Origin: DATHTS01 sp965219305
Lineage (GTDB): Bacteria; Acidobacteriota; Blastocatellia; Pyrinomonadales; Pyrinomonadaceae
Direction: 5' to 3'
NCBI GenBank assembly: GCA_965219305.1
Contig: OZ244725.1
Coordinates: 1,178,001 to 1,242,000, forward strand
DNA: 64,000 nt
The notes beneath the pieces were generated by a model. That model worked only from the letters and a program-made list of their open reading frames with translations. It had not been told where the DNA came from and searched no databases. Position numbers and translations under genes: made by a program. Positions 18,022 through 27,030 of this stretch are shown here, piece by piece; within the stretch, counting starts at the first letter, position 1; each line of letters begins with the position of its first letter.

Positions 18022-19343
18022 CTATGCTATCGGCACTTTGTTCAGCCAATTACTGAGCCGGACGGCATTGACCGCCGTCGCCGTCAGCACGTTTTGCAGA
18101 TACGTTTTTGCTACTCCGACATAGCGCGAACGGCGCATTCCAAACCCTCTGACCGCCTGTGAAATTGTTCCTTCGATTCCTGACCGCCGCCGATACTCTA
18201 GTTTGTACTCCGGGGTCTGCTCTCTTGCTCGTGCGACTTGACGAAGTTCATATTGTTCCTGCGGCAAGATCGAAAGTGTTCTCCTTACCTGTTTACTTTT
18301 TGTGCATTTATGATGAACCGAACAAACCCGGCAGTCTTTCGTTAGAAATTTAATTTTAATCATCCTTTTACCCGTTTCGGTGGCAGCATCAGACCAACTC
18401 GAACTCGTTTTTCCCATCGGGCAAACCGCTTGTTTCCGCTTCCAGCCAATGGAGAAGTTTTTATTTGAAAACTTCGGATCATTACGGCTTTGCCATTGCT
18501 GATCGGTGTGCGATAGACCATATAAATCAACATCGTATAACTTTTGTGAAGAAAGCATTAGTTCGGCATCCACAAATCCCATATCCGCCGGATGGGTTGC
18601 CGGCAGCAAGTCTTTCTTCTCTAATGATTGATGAATCGGTTCGCTTAGATCAAAGTCGGAAACCGGTGCCGGACCGGTTTCCGACTTTGAAAATGATGCG
18701 CGGCAGTTCGCGCGTCACAGTTTTCCGTCAGATATACTTTGTATCCCGACCATTGAAACTGCCGCTTTTTTTCCGTAATGAGAATCGAGGTCATACGGTG
18801 AGTTAATAAAAATCAGTAACGGCGCAATGCCTTCGGCACTCGTTCGCCAATGAACGCCTTTTTCATCAACATAGAATTGCTGCACTACAACGCGCCGCAA
18901 AGTTTCAATGGCTTTGATTTCCCTTTTTGTTTCCGACACCAATCAAGAAGTTTATCGAACAATTGATTTTCAGCATTTTCCGAAACTAATCGAGCGCGAA
19001 ACTCACATAATACCGTGCTGTCAAAACCCGAGTTTTCCAGATCAAGACTTAACGCATATTTCCAGTCAATTCTCGCTCTGACTGCTTCGGCTGCCGCCGG
19101 TCTGACAGGTTTTCAATAAACTGAAAAATGCTAATCAGAGCAAGCCGCCACGGTGGATATGCCGGTTGACCGCGAGTAGGAAATAAACCTGCAAAATCGG
19201 CATCAGTAAATAAAACGCCGATCTCATCACGAATCTGTAAGAAAAGATTACCTTTCGGAAAAGCTAAACGGGCGATGCGAGCAGTTTCTTCGGGGACGGG
19301 CGGAACGGTTTACGGACAAAGTGAGATATAAATAATCCTCCAT
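18022..19343 (-). pseudogene. IS1182-family transposase, multiply frameshifted
   Basis: Fragments of one transposase can be followed on the minus strand through at least three frames. The N-terminus starts at ATG 19343 (MEDYLYLTLSVNRS). A single-base loss near 19308 shifts it to PVPEETARIARLAFPKGN. Another shift lies near 19090 before ARIDWKYALSLDLENSGFD. A jump near 18930 appears to drop the segment that in intact relatives carries the RTDSTHV catalytic-Asp region. The middle runs as FYVDEKGVHWRTSAEGIAP to about 18715. After a further lesion the C-terminus LLPATHPADMGFVDAEL runs to the stop at 18022 and includes the conserved RRSGIEGTISQAVRGFG. A perfect 16-bp inverted duplication sits at the last lesion. 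The gene is not functional. Confidence 0.88.
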
Positions 19344-19393
19344 AAAATAATTAAAGAAAGAGTATTTTATAACCGTTTTACAACAGTTGCAAT

Positions 19394-19428
19394 GAATTCG
19401 CCAGCGGTATCAAAAGTGCGGAAGAACC
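19394..19428 (-). repeat. Right terminal inverted repeat of the IS
   Basis: This is the partner of 17935-17969, 33 of 35 identical in inverted orientation. Pairing does not extend beyond the outer GG. Confidence 0.9.
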
Positions 19429-19560
19429 AAAAACTTGACCGTCTCAATTGCTGCTGGACGAATTGAACTCAGTTACACAAAATTTCTGACACTCTCCAAT
19501 TAGGTAGCAACTTTAATTCACAGGTAACAACTATAATCCATCAGACTAGTTGATTAAAAA

Positions 19561-20787
19561 TTAAAACAATTCAAACTTTATCGTCAGATATTTCTTCGGG
19601 TTCTGGCGAAAATCATAAATTAATTTTGTGCCTTCGGTCGTAATTTGATTGACGTTTGAAGTTGTTTGATTGATGTTGTTGTAAAGTGATTCATCGGTTA
19701 AAAGTTTCCCGATTGTGCCTTTTCCGCTTTGCGCGTCGGCAAGGAGCGTTTCCAATCTCGTCGCTGTTGTATCGAATTTGGCGAGCGTATCTCTCGCGTT
19801 ATCGTAAAGTTGTTCGTCTTTTAGAAGTTTGCCCGCCGAGCCGCGTCCGGCATTTAAATCAGATGTTATCGAACTTATGTCCGCCGAAATTTGGTTAAAT
19901 CTTTCGAGCGTGGGTTTCAAATCCCTGACCGAATCGCGCAGATCGGAAACGGCGGCGCGGGCATCGTTATAGAGTGCTTCATCGGTCAAAAATTTTCCTG
20001 CCGTCCCGCGTCCGGCGCGAAGATCAGTCGAAATGGCTTCGAGTTGTGAAACCGTTTTGTTTAAGTTGTTATAAAGCGCGGGATCATTTAAAAGTTTTCC
20101 GGCACTTCCGTCACCGTTATTTACTTTATCCAGTGTATTTTGCAGTTTTACGACGGTCAGACGCGTTTCCGCAACTGCCGAATCGAGATCGGTGTATAAA
20201 GATTCGTCGTTAATAATTCTGCCCAATGTTCCGTCGCCGCGATTTGCTTTTGTTAAAATCTCGTTGGTCGGTATAGCGAGTTTGTTTATTTGCTGAAGAA
20301 GTTCGTCGCCTGTCTGGGTTAATTGATTAATGGAAATGGCGACGGTCGAATCCATTATGTAATTTTCCGAGACTGGTTCACCTTTCGGAGTTCCGGGCGT
20401 AATGTTAATAAATTTGTCATTTGCCAAAACCGAAGTGGCAATAAGTTTAGCAGTCGAATCCGTGCGGATTCGTTCGCTGATCGGACGACCGTCAATTGTT
20501 GTATCAACGCTCATTACGGCTTCGATGTGCGAATCTTCCGGGCTGTCCGGCGGCAGCATTCTTACTTGATCTACTTTGCCGATCGGAACGCCCGCAAGTT
20601 GAACTTCCGCACCTTCACGTAAACCGTCGGCACTTTCAAATCGCGCTTTAAGTTTTAATCTGCTGGCGAAAGGGTTAAAATCGCCCGTCGAATTTATGAT
20701 TAGAAATCCCAAAACAACCAATGCGATCAGAACGAAAATTCCGACGCGAAGTTGGCTAAATCCTAAACTATTTTGTGTTTTCGGCAT
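19561..20787 (-). CDS. mlaD: MlaD-family (MCE) lipid transport protein
   Basis: An N-terminal anchor (VGIFVLIALVVLGFLII) is followed by an MCE domain (residues about 40-130, LKARFESADGLREGAEVQLAGVPIGKVDQV). A long C-terminal region then repeats a motif of the form G-x-G-(T/S)-(I/A)-G-K-L-L-x-(D/N)-(E/D)-x-L-Y-x-(N/D) at least six times, separated by coiled-coil-like spacers. It probably forms the periplasmic ring that carries phospholipids between membranes, working with the MlaF ATPase and MlaE permease encoded just upstream (62 bp). At 408 residues it is much longer than enteric MlaD (about 180), so the repeats may form a tunnel-like extension. No mlaB or mlaC lies nearby. Confidence 0.88.
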   Translation of the reverse strand: MPKTQNSLGFSQLRVGIFVLIALVVLGFLIINSTGDFNPFASRLKLKARFESADGLREGAEVQLAGVPIGKVDQVRMLPPDSPEDSHIEAVMSVDTTIDGRPISERIRTDSTAKLIATSVLANDKFINITPGTPKGEPVSENYIMDSTVAISINQLTQTGDELLQQINKLAIPTNEILTKANRGDGTLGRIINDESLYTDLDSAVAETRLTVVKLQNTLDKVNNGDGSAGKLLNDPALYNNLNKTVSQLEAISTDLRAGRGTAGKFLTDEALYNDARAAVSDLRDSVRDLKPTLERFNQISADISSITSDLNAGRGSAGKLLKDEQLYDNARDTLAKFDTTATRLETLLADAQSGKGTIGKLLTDESLYNNINQTTSNVNQITTEGTKLIYDFRQNPKKYLTIKFELF

Positions 20788-20849
20788 ATTTGTTTGGTGA
20801 TAAATTGTAAATAACTATTCGATTTAGCATTTTTGAATTATCACTTTTC

Positions 20850-21782
20850 TTATTTTCCACGCAGAAATGTTTGAATATATTTATCTTCATTAGCGCGAAG
20901 TTGTTCATCTTTACCGCTGAAAATTATTTTCCCGTCTCTTAACATCAAAATTTCAGTATTTATAATGCACAATTTTTCGCCTTCTTCCTCGAAAATTATC
21001 TCGCCGTTTTCATCTACGATGGCATATTCGCTCGAAAGATATTCGAGATTGTTCATTTCGTGAGTTACAAAAATCGAGGAAACATCTTCCAAATCACGCA
21101 ATTTTATGGCAAGTTCGCAGATTGTTCGCGCCGTCGGCGGATCGAGTCCGGCAGTCGGTTCGTCAAACATCACGATTTGCGGATCGCCGACCAAAGCTCT
21201 GGCAATTCCGACACGGCGGCGCATTCCGCCGGAAAGCTCGACCGGCATTTTGTCAATCGCATCTTCGAGGTCAACAAATTTCAGCATTCGCCGCACTTCG
21301 TGTTCAACTTCATCTTCGTCAACTTTTTGTTCGTGCAGACGATACGCAACATTATCATAGACCGAAAGCGAATCGAACAATGCGCCTTCCTGAAAAACCA
21401 TTCCGATCTTTTGTCGAACACGCATCATTTCTTCTTCGGAAAAATCGGTTATGTCTTCACCGTCAATCAAAATTCTGCCCGCGTCCGGTTTTAAGAGACC
21501 TAAAATCATCCGAATCGTCGTGGATTTTCCGCCGCCGCTTCTTCCCAGAATAATTTTTGTTTCGCCGCGCCTAACCTTAAACGAGATTCCGTCGAGAATT
21601 ACTTTGTCGTCAAATGCCAGATGAACATCTTGAAATTCAATTACGGGTTTGATTCGCTGCGGTTCATTTACCGCATCTTCCAAATCCTGCGGAGCCAATA
21701 CTTCGTCAAATTCTTCGTCCGGCAGTTGTCGGTCGTCAGTTTCACCCACTATTTTTTTTTCTTCCGTTTTAGAAGAGATCAT
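20850..21782 (-). CDS. mlaF: MlaF-like ABC transporter ATP-binding protein
   Basis: A complete ABC ATPase is visible: Walker A GRSGGGKSTT, Q-loop VFQEGALFDSLSV, signature LSGGMRRRVGIARAL, Walker B IVMFDEPTAGLDP and H-loop FVTHEM. The sequence matches the Ttg2A/MlaF branch that energises phospholipid trafficking across the envelope. The first ~45 residues are an acidic extension (DEEFDEVLAPQDLEDAVNE) not usual for the family, and a small insertion (AIVDENGEIIFEEEGEKLCI) precedes the C-terminus. It sits between mlaE and mlaD in one operon. Confidence 0.9.
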   Translation of the reverse strand: MISSKTEEKKIVGETDDRQLPDEEFDEVLAPQDLEDAVNEPQRIKPVIEFQDVHLAFDDKVILDGISFKVRRGETKIILGRSGGGKSTTIRMILGLLKPDAGRILIDGEDITDFSEEEMMRVRQKIGMVFQEGALFDSLSVYDNVAYRLHEQKVDEDEVEHEVRRMLKFVDLEDAIDKMPVELSGGMRRRVGIARALVGDPQIVMFDEPTAGLDPPTARTICELAIKLRDLEDVSSIFVTHEMNNLEYLSSEYAIVDENGEIIFEEEGEKLCIINTEILMLRDGKIIFSGKDEQLRANEDKYIQTFLRGK

Positions 21783-21857
21783 AAATGTTCAAATACCTTT
21801 ACATTATAACTTTATCGCGCAATGATTAACAAATTTCGTTTTTTCCCGTTATATCAA

Positions 21858-22631
21858 TTAGCCGAAAGTTTTTGAATCGAGCAGTTCTTGTAAACCTTTT
21901 GAAAGAAAGAAATCGGTAATGATAACGACAATTGATGAAACAACGACGGCATTTGTGGTCGAACGTCCGACACCGACCGTGCCGCCGGTCGTGTTCAAAC
22001 CTTTGTAACAGGAAATACTACCGATAATCAGACCGAAAACAAGCGGTTTTATCACGCCGCCGATAATGTCCTGCGGCGTAATTCCATAGCGAACACTTGT
22101 TGTATAAACATTTACCGGCAGTTCGTAAATATATTTCCCGACGACACCGCCGCCGATTATTCCGAAAATATCCGCTGCAACCGTTAAAAGCGGAAGCATT
22201 AAAACAAGTGCAGTGATTCGCGGCGCGACGAGTTTTCGCGTCGGATTCGTGCCGAACGCACGCATCGCGTCAATCTGCTGTGAAACAACCATCGAACCGA
22301 GTTCGGCGGCAATTGCCGATCCCATTCTGCCCGCGACCATTAATGCGGCTAAAACCGGACCGAGTTCGCGGATCAGCGTGTAAGCGACGAGTCTTCCCGT
22401 CTGACTCTGTCCGCCGAAATACGCCAGCGTCGGATAAGTTTGAAGGGCGAGAACGCCGCCGGTAAAAAATCCGGTCAAAATAATGATCGGAAGTGAACCG
22501 ACACCGATAATGTCCATCTGCTTGATCGCTTCCGCATAATAACGCGGTCGCCGAAAAAGCGAACCGAAAGCGGATAAAATCAACTGCGTTATTTCCTGTA
22601 ATTGAAACAGAAATTTTCTGAACGGACTCAT
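21858..22631 (-). CDS. mlaE: MlaE-family ABC transporter permease
   Basis: This 257-residue permease has five or six membrane segments and the MlaE signature surroundings (RELGPVLAALMVAGRMGSAIAAELGSM, then EQIDAMRAFGT-like SQQIDAMRAFGTNPTRKLVAPR). It is the membrane channel of the lipid transporter and the first gene of the mlaE-mlaF-mlaD operon, 75 bp ahead of the ATPase gene. Length and motifs are normal for the family. Confidence 0.92.
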   Translation of the reverse strand: MSPFRKFLFQLQEITQLILSAFGSLFRRPRYYAEAIKQMDIIGVGSLPIIILTGFFTGGVLALQTYPTLAYFGGQSQTGRLVAYTLIRELGPVLAALMVAGRMGSAIAAELGSMVVSQQIDAMRAFGTNPTRKLVAPRITALVLMLPLLTVAADIFGIIGGGVVGKYIYELPVNVYTTSVRYGITPQDIIGGVIKPLVFGLIIGSISCYKGLNTTGGTVGVGRSTTNAVVVSSIVVIITDFFLSKGLQELLDSKTFG

Positions 22632-22766
22632 TTTAAGTTATTATATTTCGTTGATATACGGCTGGGTTTTCAAAAATTTTTTGTTTCCAGATTTACCGCT
22701 TGATTGATAAAAGATTACAACGAATGAGGGAAAACGACAAACAAGCACCGTTAAATGAAAAATATA

Positions 22767-24350
22767 TTATTTGGGCGCGATGATTTTAGATTCGATCAAA
22801 TCCGCCTGATAATTACCGATTGCCAAACGAAGCGGAAGCCGTGCGTCACCGTTTCCGAGCCACAGACGGACATTGAAACGATCAATCGCCGGATTTCCGG
22901 TTATGATATTAATTTGCTGCGCGGCAACTTTTTCGCCTTGCAGATTTATAATATCGCCGTCCGACGGGCGCAAAATAAAAACATACGCTTTATCGTCCAG
23001 AAAAACCGCGACGCGCGTATCGTTAACCGGATTTTTCGGGTCTTTACTCGGCTTTAAATTAAAAGAACGAATCGCATAAGCAAGCGATAAAAGGCTGTGT
23101 GTGCCGACGGGAATCGGCGCGCTTCTGGCTCCGTTAAACACAACCGTGCCGACTTCTTGCTGGAAAAACGCGGTTTGATTAAAACCGGCGTATTTCGGAC
23201 TGAATTTTAGTTCGATCTGGCGCGGCGCGAGCGTCGCCGGATCAACTTGTGCCGTTATCGAATCGTTCAATGTCAGAAACTGATTGTTCGCTTCAACCGT
23301 CGTAACTTTGGCATTTAAAAATAACGTGTCTGCATTTTGAATCAACTTTCTTTCCGCCGCCGAAACTTCGACCGTCCCGATTTTAAAGCCGTTTTCGGAA
23401 ATTTGATATTTAAGAGTTTCGCCCAGTTGAAACGGTAATTCCGGCAGCAACGCCTGATTTTCGATATACGGAGTCGCCGACGGTTTCGGAGTTGAAACAG
23501 CAATCGGAGTCGGAGTCGGAGTTATCACCGGAAGAACATCCGTTTTTTGTTCGAGATTTTGCAGACTTGCTATTTTGCCGCTGAATTCTCCTTTTGCCGT
23601 CTTAAATCTTATCAAAACAGGAAGCCGCGCACCGTCTTGCGTGAAATTGACGCGCATACTCAAAACGCCGTTTTCCGTTAGAAAATTACTCTGAACGGTA
23701 GAAATCGTAGTTTCAAAATCGGCGACATCGGTTCTCACGCGCTCGCTTCCGGTATTTTGAAAACTGATATTGTAAATCTGACCGTTTTCTTGAAGATTAT
23801 AACTGCCGATGCCGCCGTTTTTTCTGACTTGATAAATCAATGAAAGCAAATCGTAATTTCCCGTCGGCGCAACTAGAAAATTGCTCGACTTTTCCTGCGG
23901 CGCACCGCTCGCTCTGGAAATCTGGCGAACGTAAAGCGGCACGCCCGTATCGTTCGAGACAAAAGTCGTTCGCGTTTCATCAATCAGAAAAAATGCCGCA
24001 CTTAAAAAATCACTGGTTCTGAATTTCGATTGGATTTCAACTGCATCTTTGTCGCCTAATTTCCCTTTTGAAGCAACGTAAGTTTCGGCGTAAGCCACAT
24101 TTTCAAAAGTTTCAAAGGAAAAATTGTAAGTAATCCGTTCACCGACACGAAATGCGTCCGACGCGACCGGATCGGGCTGAATTACGACAGGCTGAACGAC
24201 GGTTTGAGCGGACGCGCCGTTTTCGACGATGCTGAAAAAAACAGCCGCCGCCGTGAAAACGATTGCTAAAAGAAATACTAATCGCGGGTAACTTTTTGAA
24301 AATAGGGTTTTGCTTTTGAGGGTTGAAGTTTGATTTTTAGCTTTACTCAT
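22767..24350 (-). CDS. Periplasmic protein with two tandem DUF3108 domains
   Basis: An N-terminal membrane/signal segment (LVFLLAIVFTAAAVFFSIV) precedes two homologous halves. The first begins near residue 65 (FRVGERITYNFSFETFENVAYAETYV) and the second near residue 305 (FQLGETLKYQISENGFKIGTVEVSA). They are joined by a Pro/Thr-rich linker (TPTPTPIAVSTPKPSATP). Each half carries DUF3108-like beta repeats, a family of unknown function in Gram-negative envelopes. It starts 6 bp after pyrF and ends 136 bp before mlaE, so it may belong to the same transcript. No enzymatic motif is visible. Confidence 0.72.
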   Translation of the reverse strand: MSKAKNQTSTLKSKTLFSKSYPRLVFLLAIVFTAAAVFFSIVENGASAQTVVQPVVIQPDPVASDAFRVGERITYNFSFETFENVAYAETYVASKGKLGDKDAVEIQSKFRTSDFLSAAFFLIDETRTTFVSNDTGVPLYVRQISRASGAPQEKSSNFLVAPTGNYDLLSLIYQVRKNGGIGSYNLQENGQIYNISFQNTGSERVRTDVADFETTISTVQSNFLTENGVLSMRVNFTQDGARLPVLIRFKTAKGEFSGKIASLQNLEQKTDVLPVITPTPTPIAVSTPKPSATPYIENQALLPELPFQLGETLKYQISENGFKIGTVEVSAAERKLIQNADTLFLNAKVTTVEANNQFLTLNDSITAQVDPATLAPRQIELKFSPKYAGFNQTAFFQQEVGTVVFNGARSAPIPVGTHSLLSLAYAIRSFNLKPSKDPKNPVNDTRVAVFLDDKAYVFILRPSDGDIINLQGEKVAAQQINIITGNPAIDRFNVRLWLGNGDARLPLRLAIGNYQADLIESKIIAPK

Positions 24351-24356
24351 TAATGT

Positions 24357-25073
24357 TTATTTGCCGCCGATTTCATTCAGGATGTTTTTGATTGCCGCTC
24401 GTCTGTCCGTCGCCTGCGTGATCGGTCTGCCGATAACGAGATAATCCGCGCCCGCGCCGATGGCTTCATTTGCCGTCATTACACGCTTTTGATCGTCGAA
24501 AGTTGCGCCCGCTTTATTTCTGATTCCCGGCGTTACAATCGTGAAATCGTCATTTTCAATATTACCGCGAATCAACTCGATTTCGAGCGGCGATGCGACA
24601 ACTCCGTTCAAGCCGTATTTTGACGAAATTTTTGCAAGACGCAAAACCTGTTCTTCGGTTTTTCCGCTGATTCCGGTTTCGGCAAGCGTTTCGTCATCAG
24701 AACTCGTTAAAACCGTAACGCCGATTATCAAAGGTTTTTCAAGATTTTCCTTGTCGCAAACTTCACCGACTTCGGAAACCGTCCTTTCGATCATTTCACC
24801 GCCGCCGGAAGCGTGGAGATTAAACATCCAAACGCCCATTCGTGCGGCTTCGATTCCGGCGCGGGCGACCGTATTCGGAATATCGTGAAATTTCAAATCG
24901 AGAAAAATTTTATTTTCTCTCACAACTTGTTCCTTCACAAAAGATGCGCCGGCGGCGGCGAAAAGTTGCAGCCCGATTTTATACGCGCCGACAAATTCGG
25001 ATGTTTCGGCAATAATTTTATTGGCTTCTTCTGCTGTTGAAACGTCGAGCGCAACGATAATTTTATTTTTCAT
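24357..25073 (-). CDS. pyrF: Orotidine-5'-phosphate decarboxylase
   Basis: The enzyme catalyses the last step of UMP synthesis. The N-terminal IIVALDVSTAEEA, the catalytic DLKFHDIPNTV (Lys-Asp tetrad), and the phosphate-binding GADYLVIGRPITQA are all present in 238 residues, the normal length for the bacterial class. It lies 6 bp upstream of the DUF3108 gene, which suggests co-transcription, with no other pyrimidine gene nearby. Confidence 0.95.
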   Translation of the reverse strand: MKNKIIVALDVSTAEEANKIIAETSEFVGAYKIGLQLFAAAGASFVKEQVVRENKIFLDLKFHDIPNTVARAGIEAARMGVWMFNLHASGGGEMIERTVSEVGEVCDKENLEKPLIIGVTVLTSSDDETLAETGISGKTEEQVLRLAKISSKYGLNGVVASPLEIELIRGNIENDDFTIVTPGIRNKAGATFDDQKRVMTANEAIGAGADYLVIGRPITQATDRRAAIKNILNEIGGK

Positions 25074-25180
25074 AATTTACGCCCGCAGATGTGCAAGAAT
25101 AAAACGAATATAATTAAAGACAAAACCGTTTTTTATTTTGTTGGTATAAATTTGTGTCATTCGCAGGCAAAAAAATTAAT

Positions 25181-26377
25181 TTAACCGTTCAAAACATTAA
25201 AAATCAAATAACGCACGAATTTTCTAACGCGCTGTGAACCGCCTGTCAGCAATCTTTTTTTGTTTTCAAAATGAGTAAACGGCAGAGCAATTTGAAGGTC
25301 AATTTTGTTTTTTGCCGTCACAAATTCGATACATTGTGCGCCGTTTTCCAGATTTCCGATAACCGATTGAAGCGTTTCGTCGGCTTTTTTCTTTTTATTC
25401 AAAAGACTGTAATTCAAACTTTTTAAAAAGTAAGCGTCGGTAAAATTTTTATCGGATTCGATTGTTTTTTCACAGTATTTGAGAGATTTTTTAAAGTTTT
25501 GTTTTTGAAAAAACACGCTTGCCAGCAAATATAATGTTTCGGGAAACTTGAAGTTTTCAAGGGATTTTTCAAATAATTCGACGGCTGTTTCCAAATCGCT
25601 TTGATAAACCGCCGACATCGCCGAAATAAAATCAGATGTGCAGTTGATCTTATCGTTTTCGGTCGAAAAATCCAACAATTTTTCCGTCTTCCCGATTTCG
25701 ATTTCATCGGCGTAAACCGCACCGAGAAAAAGTCGGATTCTTTCATCGTCAGGCGAGATTTTATAAGCTTTTTCAAGTTTTTGGCGGGCTTCTTCAAATT
25801 TATCGGCATAAAAAAGCTGTTCGGCGAACAAAAGCAGAAGCGGAACATTTTTCGGCGAAATCGGTTCGGCACGTTTGAGCGCGGCAAACACCTGACGTTC
25901 GTCTTTTTTTTCGATAAATTCAAACGCCTCACGGACGAGAAGTTCGAGCATTTCAAAATTTTTAATATCGTCAGCCGCTAAAATCTCGTTGATTCGTGGC
26001 GAACTTCCCAACTCGTGTTTTTCAAAAGCCTCGTCCCATTTCGGCAAAATCTTCCCGCGATTTTCAGATTCCAAATGTTTGAGCGATTCGTATAATTCGC
26101 GCACGAGATTGTGTTCGTCGCGCATAATCTGACTTTGACTTTTCAAAACTTCAAGCGTCATCGAAAGACTTTCCGAGACTTGCAGAAGACGCATTTCGAG
26201 CAGAGAAACACGTTCGAGCAGATGATCTTCATACGCTGAAGTCATTGCAAATTCATCGTGCTTCATTCCCGGCGGAAAAACGACAAGCATCAACGGCGTG
26301 CCGCAACTTCGGCACGTCGTATCGCCCGGCTCATTTGCCGCGCGGCATCTCTGGCAGTATTGAGAAATGTTTTTCAC
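25181..26377 (-). CDS. Zinc-ribbon, coiled-coil and TPR protein
   Basis: The N-terminus has a four-cysteine zinc ribbon (YCQRCRAANEPGDTTCRSCGTPL). Residues about 50-105 are a predicted coiled coil (LLERVSLLEMRLLQVSESL). From about residue 140 onward several TPR-like helical repeats appear (ALKRAEPISPKNVPLLLLFA, KLEKAYKISPDDERIRLFLG). It is likely cytoplasmic and acts as a protein-interaction scaffold. It sits 8 bp downstream of another small zinc-ribbon gene. I do not recognise a specific function. Confidence 0.75.
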   Translation of the reverse strand: MKNISQYCQRCRAANEPGDTTCRSCGTPLMLVVFPPGMKHDEFAMTSAYEDHLLERVSLLEMRLLQVSESLSMTLEVLKSQSQIMRDEHNLVRELYESLKHLESENRGKILPKWDEAFEKHELGSSPRINEILAADDIKNFEMLELLVREAFEFIEKKDERQVFAALKRAEPISPKNVPLLLLFAEQLFYADKFEEARQKLEKAYKISPDDERIRLFLGAVYADEIEIGKTEKLLDFSTENDKINCTSDFISAMSAVYQSDLETAVELFEKSLENFKFPETLYLLASVFFQKQNFKKSLKYCEKTIESDKNFTDAYFLKSLNYSLLNKKKKADETLQSVIGNLENGAQCIEFVTAKNKIDLQIALPFTHFENKKRLLTGGSQRVRKFVRYLIFNVLNG

Positions 26378-26385
26378 ACTAAAAA

Positions 26386-26673
26386 CTAATCTAAATCCAA
26401 CGGGTTTCGATAAGGCTCGGCATCTTCATCATCGGCGTGGCTCATCGCTTCTTTGAATTTTTCCTCCAAAATTCTACTGCGGTCTTTCTGCGCCGCTTGT
26501 TCCTGCGAAAAAAGTTGTTCGCGCAATTCCTTTTGTTTGTCCTGCTGACTCAGCAAATCTTCAAACGAACCGAGAACTTTTTTCTTTTCCTCGTGCGACA
26601 AAATCGCGCCCGTCTGACCGTCAATGTTAATTTTCGCCTCGCAGCACGGGCAAATTATACTTATCTTTTCCAT
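26386..26673 (-). CDS. Small zinc-ribbon-like protein of unknown function
   Basis: This 95-residue protein begins with a CPCC-type cysteine pair (ISIICPCCEAKINIDGQTG), followed by a long charged, Gln/Glu-rich helix (LREQLFSQEQAAQKDRSRI) and an acidic tail. Only two closely spaced CxxC-like cysteines are present, so a full zinc site would need a partner or dimer. It is directly upstream of the zinc-ribbon/TPR gene and probably functions with it. Confidence 0.65.
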   Translation of the reverse strand: MEKISIICPCCEAKINIDGQTGAILSHEEKKKVLGSFEDLLSQQDKQKELREQLFSQEQAAQKDRSRILEEKFKEAMSHADDEDAEPYRNPLDLD

Positions 26674-26778
26674 AGCAAAAACGATTATAAAAAAGCTTTG
26701 AACAAAAAGGAAATGTCAGTCCGAATTGTTTTCAAACAAACAAATTTGCCCGCAACCCCACAATTATTTCCGGCAGAT

Positions 26779-27030
26779 CGAACATTCACACGTGATGATC
26801 GAACATTCACACGTGACGACTGACCATTCACACGTTACGAACGAACATTCACACGCGATGATCGAACATTCACACGTGACGACTGACCATTCACACGTGA
26901 TGACTGACCATTCACACGTTACGAACGAACATTCACACGCGATGATCGAACATTCACACGTGATGATCGAACATTCACACGTGACGACCGAACATTCACA
27001 CGCGATGAACGAACATTCACAGGTGAAAAT
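26779..27030. repeat. 21-bp minisatellite, 12 copies, abutting serA stop
   Basis: Twelve head-to-tail 21-bp units fill 26779-27030 exactly. Each begins with CGAACATTCACACGT or a close variant (TGACCATTCACACGT), and variation is concentrated in the last 8 bases. Higher-order order is visible: units 3-5 recur as units 7, 8 and 10 in similar context. The array ends at the base next to the serA stop codon. Because 21 is a multiple of three, several frames stay open, including the serA frame beyond its stop (repeating TCECS-type heptapeptide) and a plus-strand HSH-rich frame. I do not annotate either as a gene. Confidence 0.95.

Larger units (their letters stand above)
17935..19428. mobile_element. 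Decayed IS1182-like insertion sequence
   Basis: Two 35-bp terminal inverted repeats (17935-17969 and 19394-19428; 33 of 35 positions match, beginning GGTTCTTCCGCACTTTTGAT) bracket 1494 bp containing a broken minus-strand transposase. AAAA borders both ends and could be a 4-bp target duplication, though it lies in A-rich sequence. The transposase resembles the IS1182/DDE_Tnp_1_6 group. It is too damaged to be autonomous, while the terminal repeats are well preserved. The element is inserted between the EPS operon and the Mla operon. Confidence 0.85.

Noticed and set aside
26779..27030. CRISPR array
   Set aside because: Units are contiguous 21-bp tandem copies with no unique spacers, and no cas genes are nearby.
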